Positions 24,670 to 33,917 are shown, counted from the stretch's first letter. The stretch is 64,000 bases of DNA from Sediminibacillus terrae (GCF_009602435.1 NZ_VZDQ01000024.1:310001-374000); one strand, 5' to 3'. Numbers and translations: made by a program. The notes: generated by a model not told the origin, from the sequence alone.

Positions 24670-24918
24670 TGTGTTAACGTCTCCTTTTTTCAAAGCGAGT
24701 GATAATGGTTGTCCCATTATTATTATTATGCTGGTTTTCTCATAATATGGGAAGTTATTTTTGAGAAGTTATTGGAACAAACACACCCCAACTTTATCAG
24801 TCTCTCTGCAGAAAGGAATCGGCCTAAAGGCGTATTTTTCTCGGAGTCTGCTCCCTAAAGCAAGGGGGAGTATAAATGCCAGCCAGTCTTGATGGAAGGT
24901 CAAAGAATATAAAGGATC

Positions 24919-24975
24919 CTGGGACAGAAGCATCGTGACCAAAATGAAAACCGAACGATTCGTTCGGTTTTTTGA
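24919..24975 (+). repeat. Dispersed hairpin repeat, family B, copy 4
   Basis: CCTGGGACAGAAGCATCGTG then CCAAAATGAAAACCGAACGA; the stem AAAACCGAACGA/TCGTTCGGTTTT has almost no loop and ends in a T-run. Confidence 0.75.
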
Positions 24976-25040
24976 TGAGCAAAAAGCTAATCGTTTTTCC
25001 TTATGTCACCTTGTCTTTATCATGCGGAAATCAGATGGAG

Positions 25041-25230
25041 CGGAGGCAAGATACGGAGAATCCTACCGGAACAGCACGAGCTGAAAATCCCGCAGGAAAG
25101 GAGGCCACTGAAAAAGTCCTTTCTAAACCAAAAGAGCTGTTAAAGGTTGTTGTTGATGCTCACGCGGGCTCTGCCCGAGGAGGCTTGCCACTCCCCCTCG
25201 GAAAGCGGAGGGTATTCGGGCTACGGGCTA
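25041..25230. repeat. Dispersed palindromic repeat, family A, copy 5 (long, diverged)
   Basis: It begins GCAAGATACGGAGAATCCTA, then AACAGCACGAGCTGAAAATC and CCCGCAGGAAAGGAGG, the family A order. The right half is diverged, with CTGCCCGAGGAGGCTTGCC and GGAAAGCGGAGGGTATTC. It is the longest copy, at about 190 bases. Confidence 0.6.
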
Positions 25231-25252
25231 ATGACAAACTCTATAAGGCGGC

Positions 25253-25306
25253 ATTTTGCTCGGTTTTTACTTTAGTGGCCATGGTTTTGTCCTGGTCCCC
25301 TCCATT
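25253..25306 (-). repeat. Dispersed hairpin repeat, family B, copy 5 (half copy)
   Basis: On the minus strand GGGGACCAGGACAAAACCAT, then GGCCACTAAAGTAAAAACCG and AGC. The left part and first stem arm are kept; the second arm is missing, so it is a remnant. It abuts the stop of the RidA gene. Confidence 0.6.
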
Positions 25307-25687
25307 TTATTCCCTTACCGCCAATACATCCATCTCGATGCGGACATCTTTCGGAAGCCTGCTTACCTCCACGGTGGCTCTCGCTGGATATGGTTTGCTT
25401 AAATAGCCGGCATATTCTTCATTCACTGTTGCAAAATCATCCATCGAAGCAAGATAAATCGTAAACTTGGCGACGTTGGCAAACGTCAGGTCTGCCTCTT
25501 CCAGCACTGCCTGGAGATTTTTCATCACCTGGTTGGTTTGCTGCTCGATCCCTTCAACCACTTCACCTGTAGCTGGATCGATCGGAATCTGGCCGGATAC
25601 AAACACAAACCCTCCCGCTTCGATAGCCTGAGAATAAGGACCAATTGCCTGTGGAGCGGCTTTTGTTTGGATTTCTTTTCTGTTCAT
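25307..25687 (-). CDS. RidA family reactive intermediate deaminase
   Basis: This 126-residue RidA/YjgF/YabJ protein hydrolyses reactive enamine or imine intermediates, such as 2-aminoacrylate, released by PLP enzymes. Visible signatures are AIGPYSQAI near residue 15, VFVSGQIPIDP, and PYPARATVEVSRLPKDVRIE near 100-120, with the conserved Arg (PAR) and Glu (IEM). Length is typical for this trimeric family. The start ATG at 25687 follows GGGAGGAG. It stands alone between repeats; no partner is visible. Confidence 0.93.
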   Translation of the reverse strand: MNRKEIQTKAAPQAIGPYSQAIEAGGFVFVSGQIPIDPATGEVVEGIEQQTNQVMKNLQAVLEEADLTFANVAKFTIYLASMDDFATVNEEYAGYLSKPYPARATVEVSRLPKDVRIEMDVLAVRE

Positions 25688-25818
25688 CAGCTTTCTCCTC
25701 CCATGTTTCTGATTCTTTTTCTATTTCCAGTCTATCATATACGAGTCCTCTCAATAAGCTTTATAGAACCTGCATGTTACAATAGGGAAAACAAATGGAG
25801 CAGCGAGGAGGATATGTT

Positions 25819-26862
25819 ATGGATAAAATCAATGTCGGCCTTGTCGGTTATGGATTTTCAGGAGCAGTGTTTCACGCTCCGCTGCTAAAGGTATCTGAAC
25901 AGTTCGCTATCACCAAAGTAATGACTTCCCGTCTTGAGGAAGTGGCAAAAGACCTGGGAGAAGTAGAAGTTGTCGATGATTTAGAGGACATTCTCCATGA
26001 TAGGACGATAGATTTGGTTGTCATCACCACCCCCAATCAATTTCATTTCGACATGGCCAAGCGAAGTTTGACAGCAGGTAAACATGTGGTACTGGAAAAA
26101 CCGATGGTGCTCACCAGCAAAGAAGCAGAAGCACTTATCGAGTTGGCAAACCAGAAAGACCTTGTGCTCAGTGTTTACCAAAACAGGCGCTGGGACAGCG
26201 ACTTTTTGACCCTCCAAGAATTAGTCCAGAACGAGAATCTGGGATCCATCAACACGTACGTCGCTCATTTCGACCGATTCAATCCGCAACCGAACCAACA
26301 ATGGCGGGAACACCGGCAAAAAGGTTCCGGTATGCTCTATGATTTAGGCTCGCATCTGATCGATCAAGCCTTGTATTTATTTGGCGAACCGCAGGAAGTG
26401 TTTTGTGACCTTTGGAACCAGCGGGAAGCTTCGCTGGTAGATGACTATTTTCATATCATCCTGGGTTACCAGCGCATGCGCGTGATTCTGCATTGCGGAT
26501 CGATCGTCAAGCAGCAGGGACCGAAATTCATGGTCCACGGCAGCAAAGGGAGCTTTATCAAGTATGGGATCGATGGACAGGAAGCTGCCCTGAGTGAAGG
26601 ACAATTACCAGATCAAGGAGATTGGGGTGCCGATGAACCGGAATTCTACGGAAAGCTGTATGTAAACGAAGTTGGACAAGAGATGGAAAAAACGATTAAA
26701 TCCGTTCCAGGCAATTATCCTGCTTATTATCAGGGGATTTATGATTGCATCCGGCATGGCGCTGAAAATCCGGTTCCGGCAGAAGATGGATTGCGAACCA
26801 TCAAGATCATCGAAACCGCAGTAAAAAGCAGCAAAGAGAAGGCAGTAATACGGCTTTACTAA
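25819..26862 (+). CDS. Gfo/Idh/MocA family oxidoreductase, IolW (scyllo-inositol dehydrogenase)-like
   Basis: This 347-residue NAD(P)-dependent dehydrogenase has an N-terminal Rossmann fold (VGLVGYGFSGAVFHAPLL) and the EKPMVLT motif near residue 95, the catalytic-site Lys of the family. Next come the YQNRRWDSDFLTL block and GSGMLYDLGSHLIDQALYLFG, with the Asp and His of the active site. The GYGFSGAVFHAP start resembles B. subtilis IolW (YvaA), an NADP-dependent scyllo-inositol dehydrogenase, but other polyols are possible. The start ATG at 25819 lies 7 bases from GAGGAGG. No inositol operon is nearby. Confidence 0.87.
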   Translation: MDKINVGLVGYGFSGAVFHAPLLKVSEQFAITKVMTSRLEEVAKDLGEVEVVDDLEDILHDRTIDLVVITTPNQFHFDMAKRSLTAGKHVVLEKPMVLTSKEAEALIELANQKDLVLSVYQNRRWDSDFLTLQELVQNENLGSINTYVAHFDRFNPQPNQQWREHRQKGSGMLYDLGSHLIDQALYLFGEPQEVFCDLWNQREASLVDDYFHIILGYQRMRVILHCGSIVKQQGPKFMVHGSKGSFIKYGIDGQEAALSEGQLPDQGDWGADEPEFYGKLYVNEVGQEMEKTIKSVPGNYPAYYQGIYDCIRHGAENPVPAEDGLRTIKIIETAVKSSKEKAVIRLY

Positions 26863-27218
26863 AACACTTCTCATTGAGACGTGTCACAGTTTAAATCTCC
26901 AAGTTTTCAGGAACTGGCTGGATGGAAGATGGAATAAGTTGAAAATGCTTATATCTCTACTCCGATTGCCAGAATCGTTAAGGAATAAGCTTTATCCGAT
27001 ATCCGTCTGATACAGAAAGCACACGATTAGAGCGGGAGGAAAGATATTGGCGAGACCCCGCAGAGGATAGTTCGGGGAAAATCATCAACAGTCCGCGGAA
27101 AGCGTAGTGTGTTTCTGCAGCGAAACGCCAAATATGCTCTGTCCGGGTTATCCCGACAGGATGCTATTGCTTAATGTATCTTTTTCTAATATACCAAAAA
27201 GAGAAAAGGAGATTCGTC
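26863..27218. other. Gene-free stretch with one diverged palindromic repeat
   Basis: A diverged family A element covers about 27010-27120; otherwise nothing is recognised. A short hairpin CGGGTTATCCCG lies at about 27147. The region must also hold the promoter of the YjbQ gene, which I could not assign. Confidence 0.5.
27010..27120. repeat. Dispersed palindromic repeat, family A, copy 6 (diverged)
   Basis: Left edge TACAGAAAGCACAC pairs imperfectly with right edge GTGTGTTTCTGCA. Inside are GAGACCCCGCAGAGGATAGT and CAGTCCGCGGAAAGCGTAG, the latter matching the GCCCGCGGAAAGCGAAG motif of the family. Confidence 0.6.
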
Positions 27219-27620
27219 ATGAAGAAGACTTTTCAAGTGAAAACAAGCAACCACTCACAGATGATCGATATCACCGATGAATTGGAAGCCTGGATTAGAC
27301 AGGAAAATGTCGATGAGGGGATACTCATTGTTTCCTCTTTGCATACCACTGCAGGAGTCACCGTGAACGAAAATGCTGATCCTGATGTGAAAACAGACTT
27401 TTTAATGCGTCTCGACGAGGTATTTCCTTGGGAACACCCGAAAGACAGGCATGCAGAAGGCAACACGGCCTCTCACTTGAAAACGAGCACGGTCGGCCAT
27501 GCCCAAACCCTGATTATATCCAACGGCAAACTTGAGTTGGGCACATGGCAGGGTGTTTACTTCTGTGAATTCGACGGCCCGCGCAGCCGGAAATACTTGG
27601 GTAAAATCATTGAGGGATAA
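27219..27620 (+). CDS. YjbQ/UPF0047 family protein
   Basis: This 133-residue protein of the UPF0047 family has the conserved block [20 protein letters not shown] near residues 41-60 and the later [37 protein letters not shown] region, including the TWQ and EFDGPR motifs. Members are reported to show weak thiamine-phosphate synthase activity, but the true role is unclear. The start ATG at 27219 follows AAAAGGAGA; an upstream ATG at 27174 has no ribosome site. It is convergent with the sirtuin gene, and the two share a terminator. Confidence 0.92.
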   Translation: MKKTFQVKTSNHSQMIDITDELEAWIRQENVDEGILIVSSLHTTAGVTVNENADPDVKTDFLMRLDEVFPWEHPKDRHAEGNTASHLKTSTVGHAQTLIISNGKLELGTWQGVYFCEFDGPRSRKYLGKIIEG

Positions 27621-27625
27621 ACGGG

Positions 27626-27658
27626 AAAGGAGCTGCATATGATTTGGCAGCTCCTTTT
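27626..27658. terminator. Bidirectional terminator between the YjbQ and sirtuin genes
   Basis: Arms AAAGGAGCTGC and GCAGCTCCTTT pair perfectly; the plus strand ends in TTTTCTT and the minus strand in CTTTCCC. The two genes converge here. Confidence 0.8.
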
Positions 27659-27659
27659 C

Positions 27660-28397
27660 TTACCCCCTTTTTTTCAACTCTTCGATTGTCTTACTTAAAT
27701 CGGCATGGATGACAAACTCAAACTGATCATCCATCGCTGTCGGTTCCCGATTGATCAATCCGGATGGTTTCCGTCCATCCCATGCGTATATCGGCAACAG
27801 GTTGAATGGAGATACGAGCAGGGAAGTGCCCATTACCAGTAACAGATCTGCCTGTCGTACAGCTGCTTCCGCTTCCTCATGCTTGGTGATCGGATCACCA
27901 AATAAAACGATATCCGGTTTCAATATATCGCCACATCCAGCCTGTGTGCAGCCTGGAACTTGTTCGGTCATTATATGCTCCAATGGGTACTGCGTTCCGC
28001 AAGCAGGACAAGTTGCTGTATTTAGATTGCCGTGGTATTCAATCACATGGTGATTCCCTGCAGTGGAATGCAAGCCGTCAACATTTTGGGTGACTACTGA
28101 AACTTGCTTGCCCTTCTGTTCCATTTCCCGCAAATACAGATGAACATGGTTTGGGGCGTAATTCTTCAGGAGCTTCAGTCGGAAGATTTCCTTGTACTTG
28201 TTCCAGAAATCTTCGGGATTATGTTGAAAGTACTCACGCGACATATAGTATTCCCGTGATTGGTCTTCCCGCCATATTCCGTTGGCAGACCGGAAATCAG
28301 GAATTCCGCTCGCCGTGGACACACCTGCACCAGTCAAGACTGCAATCGCATTGGCGTTATCTATTTCGGCTGCCAGTTTTTTCACTTGTGGATCCAA
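27660..28397 (-). CDS. SIR2-family NAD-dependent protein deacetylase
   Basis: This 245-residue sirtuin removes acyl groups from lysine using NAD. It has TGAGVSTASGIPDFRS near residues 21-36, TQNVDGLH with the catalytic His near 115-125, and a zinc-binding pair of the forms CPAC and CTQAGC, the second with extra spacing. MGTSLLVSPFN closes the NAD site. Length and order match SrtN/CobB. The likely start is TTG at 28397, 8 bases from AAGGGG; no ATG lies before the first conserved motif. Confidence 0.92.
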   Translation of the reverse strand: MDPQVKKLAAEIDNANAIAVLTGAGVSTASGIPDFRSANGIWREDQSREYYMSREYFQHNPEDFWNKYKEIFRLKLLKNYAPNHVHLYLREMEQKGKQVSVVTQNVDGLHSTAGNHHVIEYHGNLNTATCPACGTQYPLEHIMTEQVPGCTQAGCGDILKPDIVLFGDPITKHEEAEAAVRQADLLLVMGTSLLVSPFNLLPIYAWDGRKPSGLINREPTAMDDQFEFVIHADLSKTIEELKKRG

Positions 28398-28478
28398 GAG
28401 AATGACCCCTTTTCTTCGATGTTATGGCATTATCTTATAACTAATACCGGTTTTATGTAAATAAAAGGGCCTCTTTGT

Positions 28479-29642
28479 TTATTTGGATTTATTTTTGCTG
28501 ATCATATCCAACGCTACTGCAGCTAAAAGCACCAATCCTTTTATCGCCTGCTGCCAGTCAATTCCGATTCCCAAAATCGACATGCCATTATTCAAAACAC
28601 CCATAATCAGCGCTCCGATGACTGCCCCTATAACGGTCCCTACACCTCCTGCGAGGGATGCACCGCCAATGACCGCAGCAGCAATGGCATCGAGTTCAAA
28701 TAAATTGCCGGCCTGAGGAGTTGCTGCGTTCAATCGACCCGCAAAAATCAATCCGGCCAACGCGGAAAGAACCCCCATGTTGACAAATACCCAAAAGGTC
28801 ACTTTTTTCGTCTTGATACCCGATAACTGGGCAGCGTGCGTATTGCCGCCTACAGCATAGATATGACGACCTGTCGTTGTATTGTTCATATAATAGCTAT
28901 AGCCGATAATCAGCAATAGAAGAATTAACAATACATTGGGCATCCCGGCATACAAAGCCAGAACATAAGAAAAAATTAGAATTATTATAGAAATAGCTAT
29001 CAATTTACCAAGAAACAAAGGGAAACTGATAATGTTGTAGTTATACTTAATATAGTCTCTCCTCAACTTCACTTCGTTGAACAGATAGACAACCACTGCC
29101 AATCCACCCAATAGCAAAGTCAAAATGTGTAAATTCCCTCCACCGAACAGATCCGGGAGAAAGTCTGAGCTTATTGTACTGAACCCTTCTGGAAAAGGGG
29201 ACAACGTCCTTCCGCCCAATACAATCAAAGTTAATCCTCTGAAAATCAACATTCCTGCCAATGTCACAATAAAAGCCGGCACATTGACGAATGCGACCCA
29301 GAAACCTTGCCAGGCCCCGATGAGAGCTCCCACCACAAGCGAAAGAATGACTGCAACAGTTACAGACATATCGAGATTGATCATAAAATAAGCAGAAATC
29401 GCACCGATAAATGCAGCTACCGAACCAACAGATAAATCAATTTCTCCGGTGATGATGATTAACGTCATCCCGATGGCCAGTACGATGATATAACTGTTCT
29501 GCATGACGATATTAGTTATGTTCAAAGGAGTAAGCAATATACCGTCTGTAAGTATTTGGAATAAAATCGCAATGCCAATTAATGCAATCACCATTCCGAA
29601 TCTTCTTATATTCTGTGAAAATACCTCTTTTACCTCTCCCAT
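28479..29642 (-). CDS. Sugar ABC transporter permease (XylH/GguB type)
   Basis: This 387-residue inner-membrane permease belongs to the RbsC/XylH class, with about ten hydrophobic segments. ITGEIDLSVGSVAAFIGAISAY near residue 65 and ALAGLIFAGRLNAATPQAGNLFELDAIAAAVIGGASLAGG near 300 are the family's conserved cytoplasmic loops. It is the third gene of the transporter operon, starting 2 bases after the ATPase stop. The start ATG at 29642 lies 8 bases from AGGAGG; the TTG at 29648 is too close to it. The length, about 60 residues above RbsC, is usual for XylH/GguB proteins. Confidence 0.92.
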   Translation of the reverse strand: MGEVKEVFSQNIRRFGMVIALIGIAILFQILTDGILLTPLNITNIVMQNSYIIVLAIGMTLIIITGEIDLSVGSVAAFIGAISAYFMINLDMSVTVAVILSLVVGALIGAWQGFWVAFVNVPAFIVTLAGMLIFRGLTLIVLGGRTLSPFPEGFSTISSDFLPDLFGGGNLHILTLLLGGLAVVVYLFNEVKLRRDYIKYNYNIISFPLFLGKLIAISIIILIFSYVLALYAGMPNVLLILLLLIIGYSYYMNNTTTGRHIYAVGGNTHAAQLSGIKTKKVTFWVFVNMGVLSALAGLIFAGRLNAATPQAGNLFELDAIAAAVIGGASLAGGVGTVIGAVIGALIMGVLNNGMSILGIGIDWQQAIKGLVLLAAVALDMISKNKSK

Positions 29643-29644
29643 TG

Positions 29645-31174
29645 TCAAGACCTCCTGCTACGAGTCATATAAGTCATTAATTTTTCCTGGTCTGCGTCTT
29701 TTCTATTGACCTCCCCGCTGATTGCCCCTTCTGCCAACGTATAAATCCTGTCACACATACCCAATAATTCAGGGAGTTCAGAGGAGATCATTAAAATACC
29801 TTTTCCTTCTGAAGCTAGATCGTTGATTTTTTTGTATATCTCATTTTTGGCCCCTACATCTATCCCTCTAGTAGGCTCATCTAGGATCAGCACATCTGGA
29901 TCGGTAAAAATCCACTTCCCAAGCACAACCTTTTGTTGGTTGCCACCGCTTAGATTCACTGTCTTCTGTTCAATGGTAGGCGTTTTAATATTCATCGACG
30001 CTTTTAAACTCTCAGCTTGCTCGACCTCTTCATGTTTATGAAGAATCCAGTGGTTGGAAATCTTGTTTAAATTGGCCAGCGTCAGGTTTTCTCTTACACT
30101 ATCATTCAGTATCAAACCATACTTTTTGCGGTCTTCCGATACATAAGCCATGCCCTGCTCAATCGCCTGGTTCACATTGTCTATTTTAATCTCCTGACCA
30201 TTTTTAAAAATTCGGCCGCTTATATTCCGTCCGTAAGACTTCCCAAATATGCTCATCGCCAACTCCGTTCTGCCTGCCCCCATTAAACCAGCTATTCCGA
30301 CAATCTCCCCTTTTTTAATAGAAAAACTGGCATTATGGATAATTTGGTGCTGAGGGTTTTCCGGACTGTAGACATTCCATTCCTGAATCTCCAGTACGGT
30401 ATCCCCAATCGGGGAGATGCGTTCAGGATAAAGATCATCCATATCGCGTCCTACCATCCCTTTGATGATACGTTGTTCCGTCACTCCGTCCTTTTCCATT
30501 GAAAGGGTTTCGATTGTCTTCCCGTCCCGAAGAATGGTGATGCTGTCTACAACAGCCATCAATTCATTCAGTTTATGGGAAATCAGTATCGAAGTAATAC
30601 CTTGATTTTTGAATTCAACCAAAAGGTTCAGGAGATTCTCACTGTCTTCCTCATTCAAGGCTGCTGTTGGCTCATCGAGAATAAGCAGTTTTACTTCTTT
30701 TGAGAGTGCCTTGGCTATTTCCACAAGCTGTTGTTTTCCTACACCTATATGTTTGATCAACGTTTGGGGGTTGATAGCTAAACCTACTTTGTCAAGCAAC
30801 GCTCTGGTCTTCTCAATTGTTTCCGGCCAATTGATGACACCTTTGGTCGATTGCTCGTTCCCTAAGAACACATTTTCAGCTATCGACAGTTCCGGAATTA
30901 AAGCCAGCTCCTGGTGTATGATTACGATTCCCAATTCCTCACTCTCGTTGATGTTCTTGAACTCGCATTTCTGGCCTTGAAAAAAAATATCGCCAGAATA
31001 ACTATTGGAAGGATGAACACCGCTGAGTACCTTCATCAGCGTAGACTTTCCTGCACCATTCTCTCCTACCAATGCATGGATTTCCCCTTGCTCCACTTCC
31101 AGGTTTACATTATCGAGCGCTTTTACGCCCGGGAATGTTTTTGTAATATTTTTCATCGATAATATTGTCGCCAT
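29645..31174 (-). CDS. Sugar ABC transporter ATP-binding protein (XylG/GguA type)
   Basis: This 509-residue protein has two fused ATPase domains, as in RbsA, XylG and GguA. The first has [16 protein letters not shown], the signature [15 protein letters not shown] and [10 protein letters not shown]. The second has [12 protein letters not shown], as usual for the degenerate second Walker [15 protein letters not shown] and [15 protein letters not shown]. The start ATG at 31174 is 11 bases from AGGAG; a GTG at 31186 overlaps that site and is less likely. It is preceded by an intercistronic hairpin and followed by the permease. Confidence 0.93.
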   Translation of the reverse strand: MATILSMKNITKTFPGVKALDNVNLEVEQGEIHALVGENGAGKSTLMKVLSGVHPSNSYSGDIFFQGQKCEFKNINESEELGIVIIHQELALIPELSIAENVFLGNEQSTKGVINWPETIEKTRALLDKVGLAINPQTLIKHIGVGKQQLVEIAKALSKEVKLLILDEPTAALNEEDSENLLNLLVEFKNQGITSILISHKLNELMAVVDSITILRDGKTIETLSMEKDGVTEQRIIKGMVGRDMDDLYPERISPIGDTVLEIQEWNVYSPENPQHQIIHNASFSIKKGEIVGIAGLMGAGRTELAMSIFGKSYGRNISGRIFKNGQEIKIDNVNQAIEQGMAYVSEDRKKYGLILNDSVRENLTLANLNKISNHWILHKHEEVEQAESLKASMNIKTPTIEQKTVNLSGGNQQKVVLGKWIFTDPDVLILDEPTRGIDVGAKNEIYKKINDLASEGKGILMISSELPELLGMCDRIYTLAEGAISGEVNRKDADQEKLMTYMTRSRRS

Positions 31175-31201
31175 CTGATTGATCACTCCTGCAAAAAGGA
31201 T

Positions 31202-31234
31202 ATAGATGACTCGGTTAACAACCGAATCATCTAT
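31202..31234 (-). other. Intercistronic hairpin between binding-protein and ATPase genes
   Basis: Arms ATAGATGACTCGGTT and AACCGAATCATCTAT pair over 15 positions, with one mismatch that is a G-U pair in RNA. No T-run follows on the minus strand. Hairpins here typically protect the upstream mRNA, which would raise binding-protein output relative to the membrane subunits. Confidence 0.7.
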
Positions 31235-31243
31235 GTATCAGAT

Positions 31244-32326
31244 CTACTTTAAATCTTCCTCTGAGTAGTATCCTGTTTCGATAAGTTCTTCTTCGTAGTT
31301 CGAAGCATCTACAGAAACCGGTTCAACAAGATAAGAAGGGACGACTTTCTTTCCGTTATCATAGGTTTCCGTATCATTCACCTCGGGCTCTTCCCCTTTT
31401 AATACGGCGTCGGCCATTGCAACCGCTTGTTCGGCCAAAGTACGTGTATCTTTAAAAATTGTTTGCGTCTGTTCTCCTGCAATGATCGACTTTATTGAGG
31501 CACTTTCAGCATCTTGTCCAGTTATCACCGGAAGCGGCTTGTCGTCGGAACCATATCCGACTGCTTTCAAAGAAGAGATAACCCCAATACTTATTCCATC
31601 ATAAGGAGAATAAACAGCATCCAGTTTTTTATTTGAATAATGAGCGCTGAGGATGTTGTCCATACGTTCCTGTGCCTCTGAACCACTCCACCTTAAAGTT
31701 GCCGCTTGATTAAAATCGGTTTGACCACTTGGAACTTCCAGCTTCCCTTCATCCATGTAGGGTTGAAGCACCGACATCGCCCCATCCCAGAAGAAATAAG
31801 CGTTGTTATCGTCCGGAGACCCTGCGAATAACTCTATATTGAATGGTCCCTTTTCACCGTCAGCAAGGCCTAATTTATCCTCTAGATACTCTCCTTGCAG
31901 CACACCCACTTGAAAGTTGTCAAAGGTCGCATAGTAGCTTACATGTTCGCTATTCATGATTAATCGATCATACGCGATAACCGGAATATCAGAACGTTGA
32001 GCCTGATCCAGGACATCCGTCAGGGCCTCTCCATCAATAGAAGCGATAACTAACAGGTCTACTCCTTTCGTAATCATATTTTCAATTTGGGACACCTGAT
32101 TTTCCACTACATCTTCTGCATATTGCAAATCCGTTTCATACCCTAACTCTTCAAACTGCTCCACCATATTATCGCCATCGCGCACCCATCTCTCCGATGA
32201 CTTTGTCGGCATGGCAATTCCTACGGTTTTATCGCCTTCCCCCTGTCCGCCTGCCTGACCACTGTTTCCGCAAGCACTCAAGATAAGCGTAAACACAATG
32301 ACTACTAGTGCACAGCATTTTTTCAT
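31244..32326 (-). CDS. Sugar-binding lipoprotein (ChvE/XylF type)
   Basis: This 360-residue substrate-binding protein has a lipoprotein signal: MKKCCAL, a hydrophobic stretch and the lipobox LSACG, so the mature protein is anchored at the outer face of the membrane. The body resembles ChvE multiple-sugar-binding proteins: [20 protein letters not shown], then [36 protein letters not shown], and PVITGQDAE. ChvE proteins bind arabinose, xylose, galactose or glucose. An AraR box and location next to araR make L-arabinose, or its oligomers, the best guess. The start ATG at 32326 follows GGGGGAG; the upstream GTG/ATG options lack a site. Confidence 0.92.
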   Translation of the reverse strand: MKKCCALVVIVFTLILSACGNSGQAGGQGEGDKTVGIAMPTKSSERWVRDGDNMVEQFEELGYETDLQYAEDVVENQVSQIENMITKGVDLLVIASIDGEALTDVLDQAQRSDIPVIAYDRLIMNSEHVSYYATFDNFQVGVLQGEYLEDKLGLADGEKGPFNIELFAGSPDDNNAYFFWDGAMSVLQPYMDEGKLEVPSGQTDFNQAATLRWSGSEAQERMDNILSAHYSNKKLDAVYSPYDGISIGVISSLKAVGYGSDDKPLPVITGQDAESASIKSIIAGEQTQTIFKDTRTLAEQAVAMADAVLKGEEPEVNDTETYDNGKKVVPSYLVEPVSVDASNYEEELIETGYYSEEDLK

Positions 32327-32361
32327 GCTTCTCCCCCTCGCCTTTCTCAACGAATTTTTTA

Positions 32362-32376
32362 GATAGCGCTTTCAAC
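32362..32376. promoter_or_regulatory. Possible second cre site in the transporter leader
   Basis: GATAGCGCTTTCAAC resembles the CcpA consensus TGWAANCGNTNWCA on the opposite strand (TTGAAAGCGCTATC). It lies in the transcribed leader, about 50 bases downstream of the promoter, where it could act as a roadblock. Confidence 0.5.
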
Positions 32377-32408
32377 AACGAGTCCACTTGTTTATCAAGC
32401 GTCACCTA

Positions 32409-32424
32409 AGTTGTACGTACGATT
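32409..32424. promoter_or_regulatory. AraR operator of the sugar transporter operon
   Basis: AAGTTGTACGTACGATT contains the GTACGTAC core seen in all AraR boxes here and sits directly downstream of the -10 hexamer, so AraR would block initiation. Confidence 0.75.
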
Positions 32425-32453
32425 ATTATAAAATAAGCGCTTTCATTATGCAA
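32425..32453 (-). promoter_or_regulatory. Sigma-A promoter with cre site for the sugar transporter operon
   Basis: TTGCAT (32453-32448) and TATAAT (32430-32425) are exactly 17 bases apart. The spacer contains ATGAAAGCGCTTATT, a good match to the CcpA cre consensus, so glucose repression is expected in addition to AraR control. Confidence 0.75.
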
Positions 32454-32542
32454 TGACTTTTTGCAAGTTTCTAAAAACTTGTACGTTTTTTATAGTAAAC
32501 CGGCTATTTAAAGGGGGTTTTACGTAAGAAATGCCAATAAAA

Positions 32543-32582
32543 AAGAGGATCTGGTTGTACGTACTTTTAACCAAATCCTCTT
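32543..32582 (-). terminator. Terminator of araR with an AraR box in its loop
   Basis: Arms AAGAGGATCTGGTT and AACCAAATCCTCTT form a 14-base stem with one mismatch, and the minus strand continues with TTTTTTATTG. The loop is GTACGTACTTTT, so TTGTACGTAC (32555-32564) is an AraR-type box contained in the terminator hairpin. Confidence 0.8.
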
Positions 32583-32620
32583 ATATATATCATTTCTTTC
32601 GACAAACACCCTGCGTTCCG

Positions 32621-33739
32621 TTATCCCTTCACTATCTGGAGATTTTTCGTAGAGTTTCTTTCAATCAATTCGGGTTCATATACGACAGAGGAGATAGAAT
32701 CTTGGTTCCTGTTATCTCTTTCATTCTTGGCATCTATCAATTCAACAACCACTTGTGCCGCCTTTTCCCCCATTTTGCTCTTCGGGTGGGCGATAGTAGT
32801 CAGTTTCACTTCAGATAATTGAGCGAGGATAGAATCATCATATCCCACTATCGAGATATCATCGGGTATTGATAACATCCTTCCTCTCAAAACATCTAAA
32901 ATATTCAACGCAAGTTCATCATTATAGCAGACCAGTGCAGTTGGTATTTCGGAGGAGGACAGAAGCGATTCTAACTCTCTTGAGGGCTTCAGGAATTTCT
33001 CTTCTGTACTGTATGTGACGATATTTTGCGGATCAATCTGCAAACGGTTGGCCCGATGGGCTTTGATAAACCCCTTCATCCGTTTTACTCCTTGCAAATC
33101 ATCCGTTTTAAAAAAACCGACGATATTTTTATGCCCTTGTTTTATAAGATGCTCCGTCTGGGTAAACCCCCCTTTTTCATCATCCATCACAATATAAAGG
33201 GGTTCCAGTTCCTCGTAAAAGGCATTGATCATTAAATAGGGGATATTCAGCCTTTCTAAATTTAAGTACAAGTTGATGTTCGGGTTGCTGAATGCGCTTT
33301 GCGTAGGCTCGACAATCACACCATCATACTGCTGCGTCAACAGCCTCTCCAATATTTCCTTTTCGTTTTGATGATTATTATTCGTACTGAACAACGTCAC
33401 ATTGTAACCCTTATCGCTTAGGTATGATTCTGCACCGCGAATAATAGAAGGAAAAATATAATCAGAAATATACGTCGTGATAATGGCAATGCTTTTTTGA
33501 CCGTTCCTGCCTTTTTCCTCTAAATGGGAACGATCGGCACAAAATGTGCCAGAACCTTGTTCCCGATATAGCCACCCTTGATTCACCAGGTCACCAATAG
33601 CTAAACGGACTGTATGCCGGCTGACATTAAATTGTTTCATTAGTTCACTTTCAGAGCTTATTTTTTGATTAGGCCGAAAGGTGCCATCGAGTATTTTTGA
33701 TTTTATCGCTTGTTTTACCATACTATGCTTCGTTTGCAT
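32621..33739 (-). CDS. araR: AraR, GntR/LacI-type repressor of arabinose genes
   Basis: This 372-residue regulator has an N-terminal GntR winged helix (residues 1-70, SSESELMKQFNVSRHTVRLAIGDL) fused to a LacI-type sugar-binding domain (residues about 80-365). This combination is the signature of AraR. In B. subtilis L-arabinose releases AraR from DNA. The gene lies between araA and the transporter operon on the same strand, and boxes with a GTACGTAC-type core occur before araD, araR and the transporter. The start ATG at 33739 follows GAGGTG. It likely represses itself through the box at 33771. Confidence 0.94.
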   Translation of the reverse strand: MQTKHSMVKQAIKSKILDGTFRPNQKISSESELMKQFNVSRHTVRLAIGDLVNQGWLYREQGSGTFCADRSHLEEKGRNGQKSIAIITTYISDYIFPSIIRGAESYLSDKGYNVTLFSTNNNHQNEKEILERLLTQQYDGVIVEPTQSAFSNPNINLYLNLERLNIPYLMINAFYEELEPLYIVMDDEKGGFTQTEHLIKQGHKNIVGFFKTDDLQGVKRMKGFIKAHRANRLQIDPQNIVTYSTEEKFLKPSRELESLLSSSEIPTALVCYNDELALNILDVLRGRMLSIPDDISIVGYDDSILAQLSEVKLTTIAHPKSKMGEKAAQVVVELIDAKNERDNRNQDSISSVVYEPELIERNSTKNLQIVKG

Positions 33740-33770
33740 GTAAACACCTCAGTTTATTATCCATTCCGTA

Positions 33771-33788
33771 AGTTATTCGTATAAGTTA
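33771..33788. promoter_or_regulatory. Probable AraR operator upstream of araR
   Basis: AGTTATTCGTATAAGTTA shares the 11-base string CGTATAAGTTA with the downstream AraR box of araD (37865-37875). It lies 32 bases before the araR start and would provide autorepression. Confidence 0.6.
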
Positions 33789-33872
33789 CCCTTGTCAGTA
33801 TAACACCTCCTTCTATGAAAGGCTATGGTTCCAAAACATTATCCGTTCTTGCCCGTATCTCCCTTAGACATA

Positions 33873-33906
33873 AAAAGGACAGAGATTTTGTTTATCATCT
33901 CTGCCC
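33873..33906 (-). terminator. Intrinsic terminator of the araDBA operon
   Basis: On the minus strand GGCAGAGAT and ATCTCTGTCC form a stem followed by TTTTTATG, directly after the araA stop. Confidence 0.75.
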
Positions 33907-33917
33907 CACACTCATTG

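Larger units (their letters stand above)
24756..25306. other. Gene-free stretch with three repeats
   Basis: The interval between the DUF1002 and RidA genes holds family B copies at 24919-24975 and 25253-25306 and a diverged family A copy at 25041-25230. A 144-codon plus-strand open frame crosses all three and has no family resemblance, so it is not called. Confidence 0.6.

Noticed and set aside
24972-25406. 144-codon plus-strand open frame
   Set aside because: It is made up of repeat sequences of families A and B and the antisense of RidA; similar false proteins arise in such repeats in other genomes.
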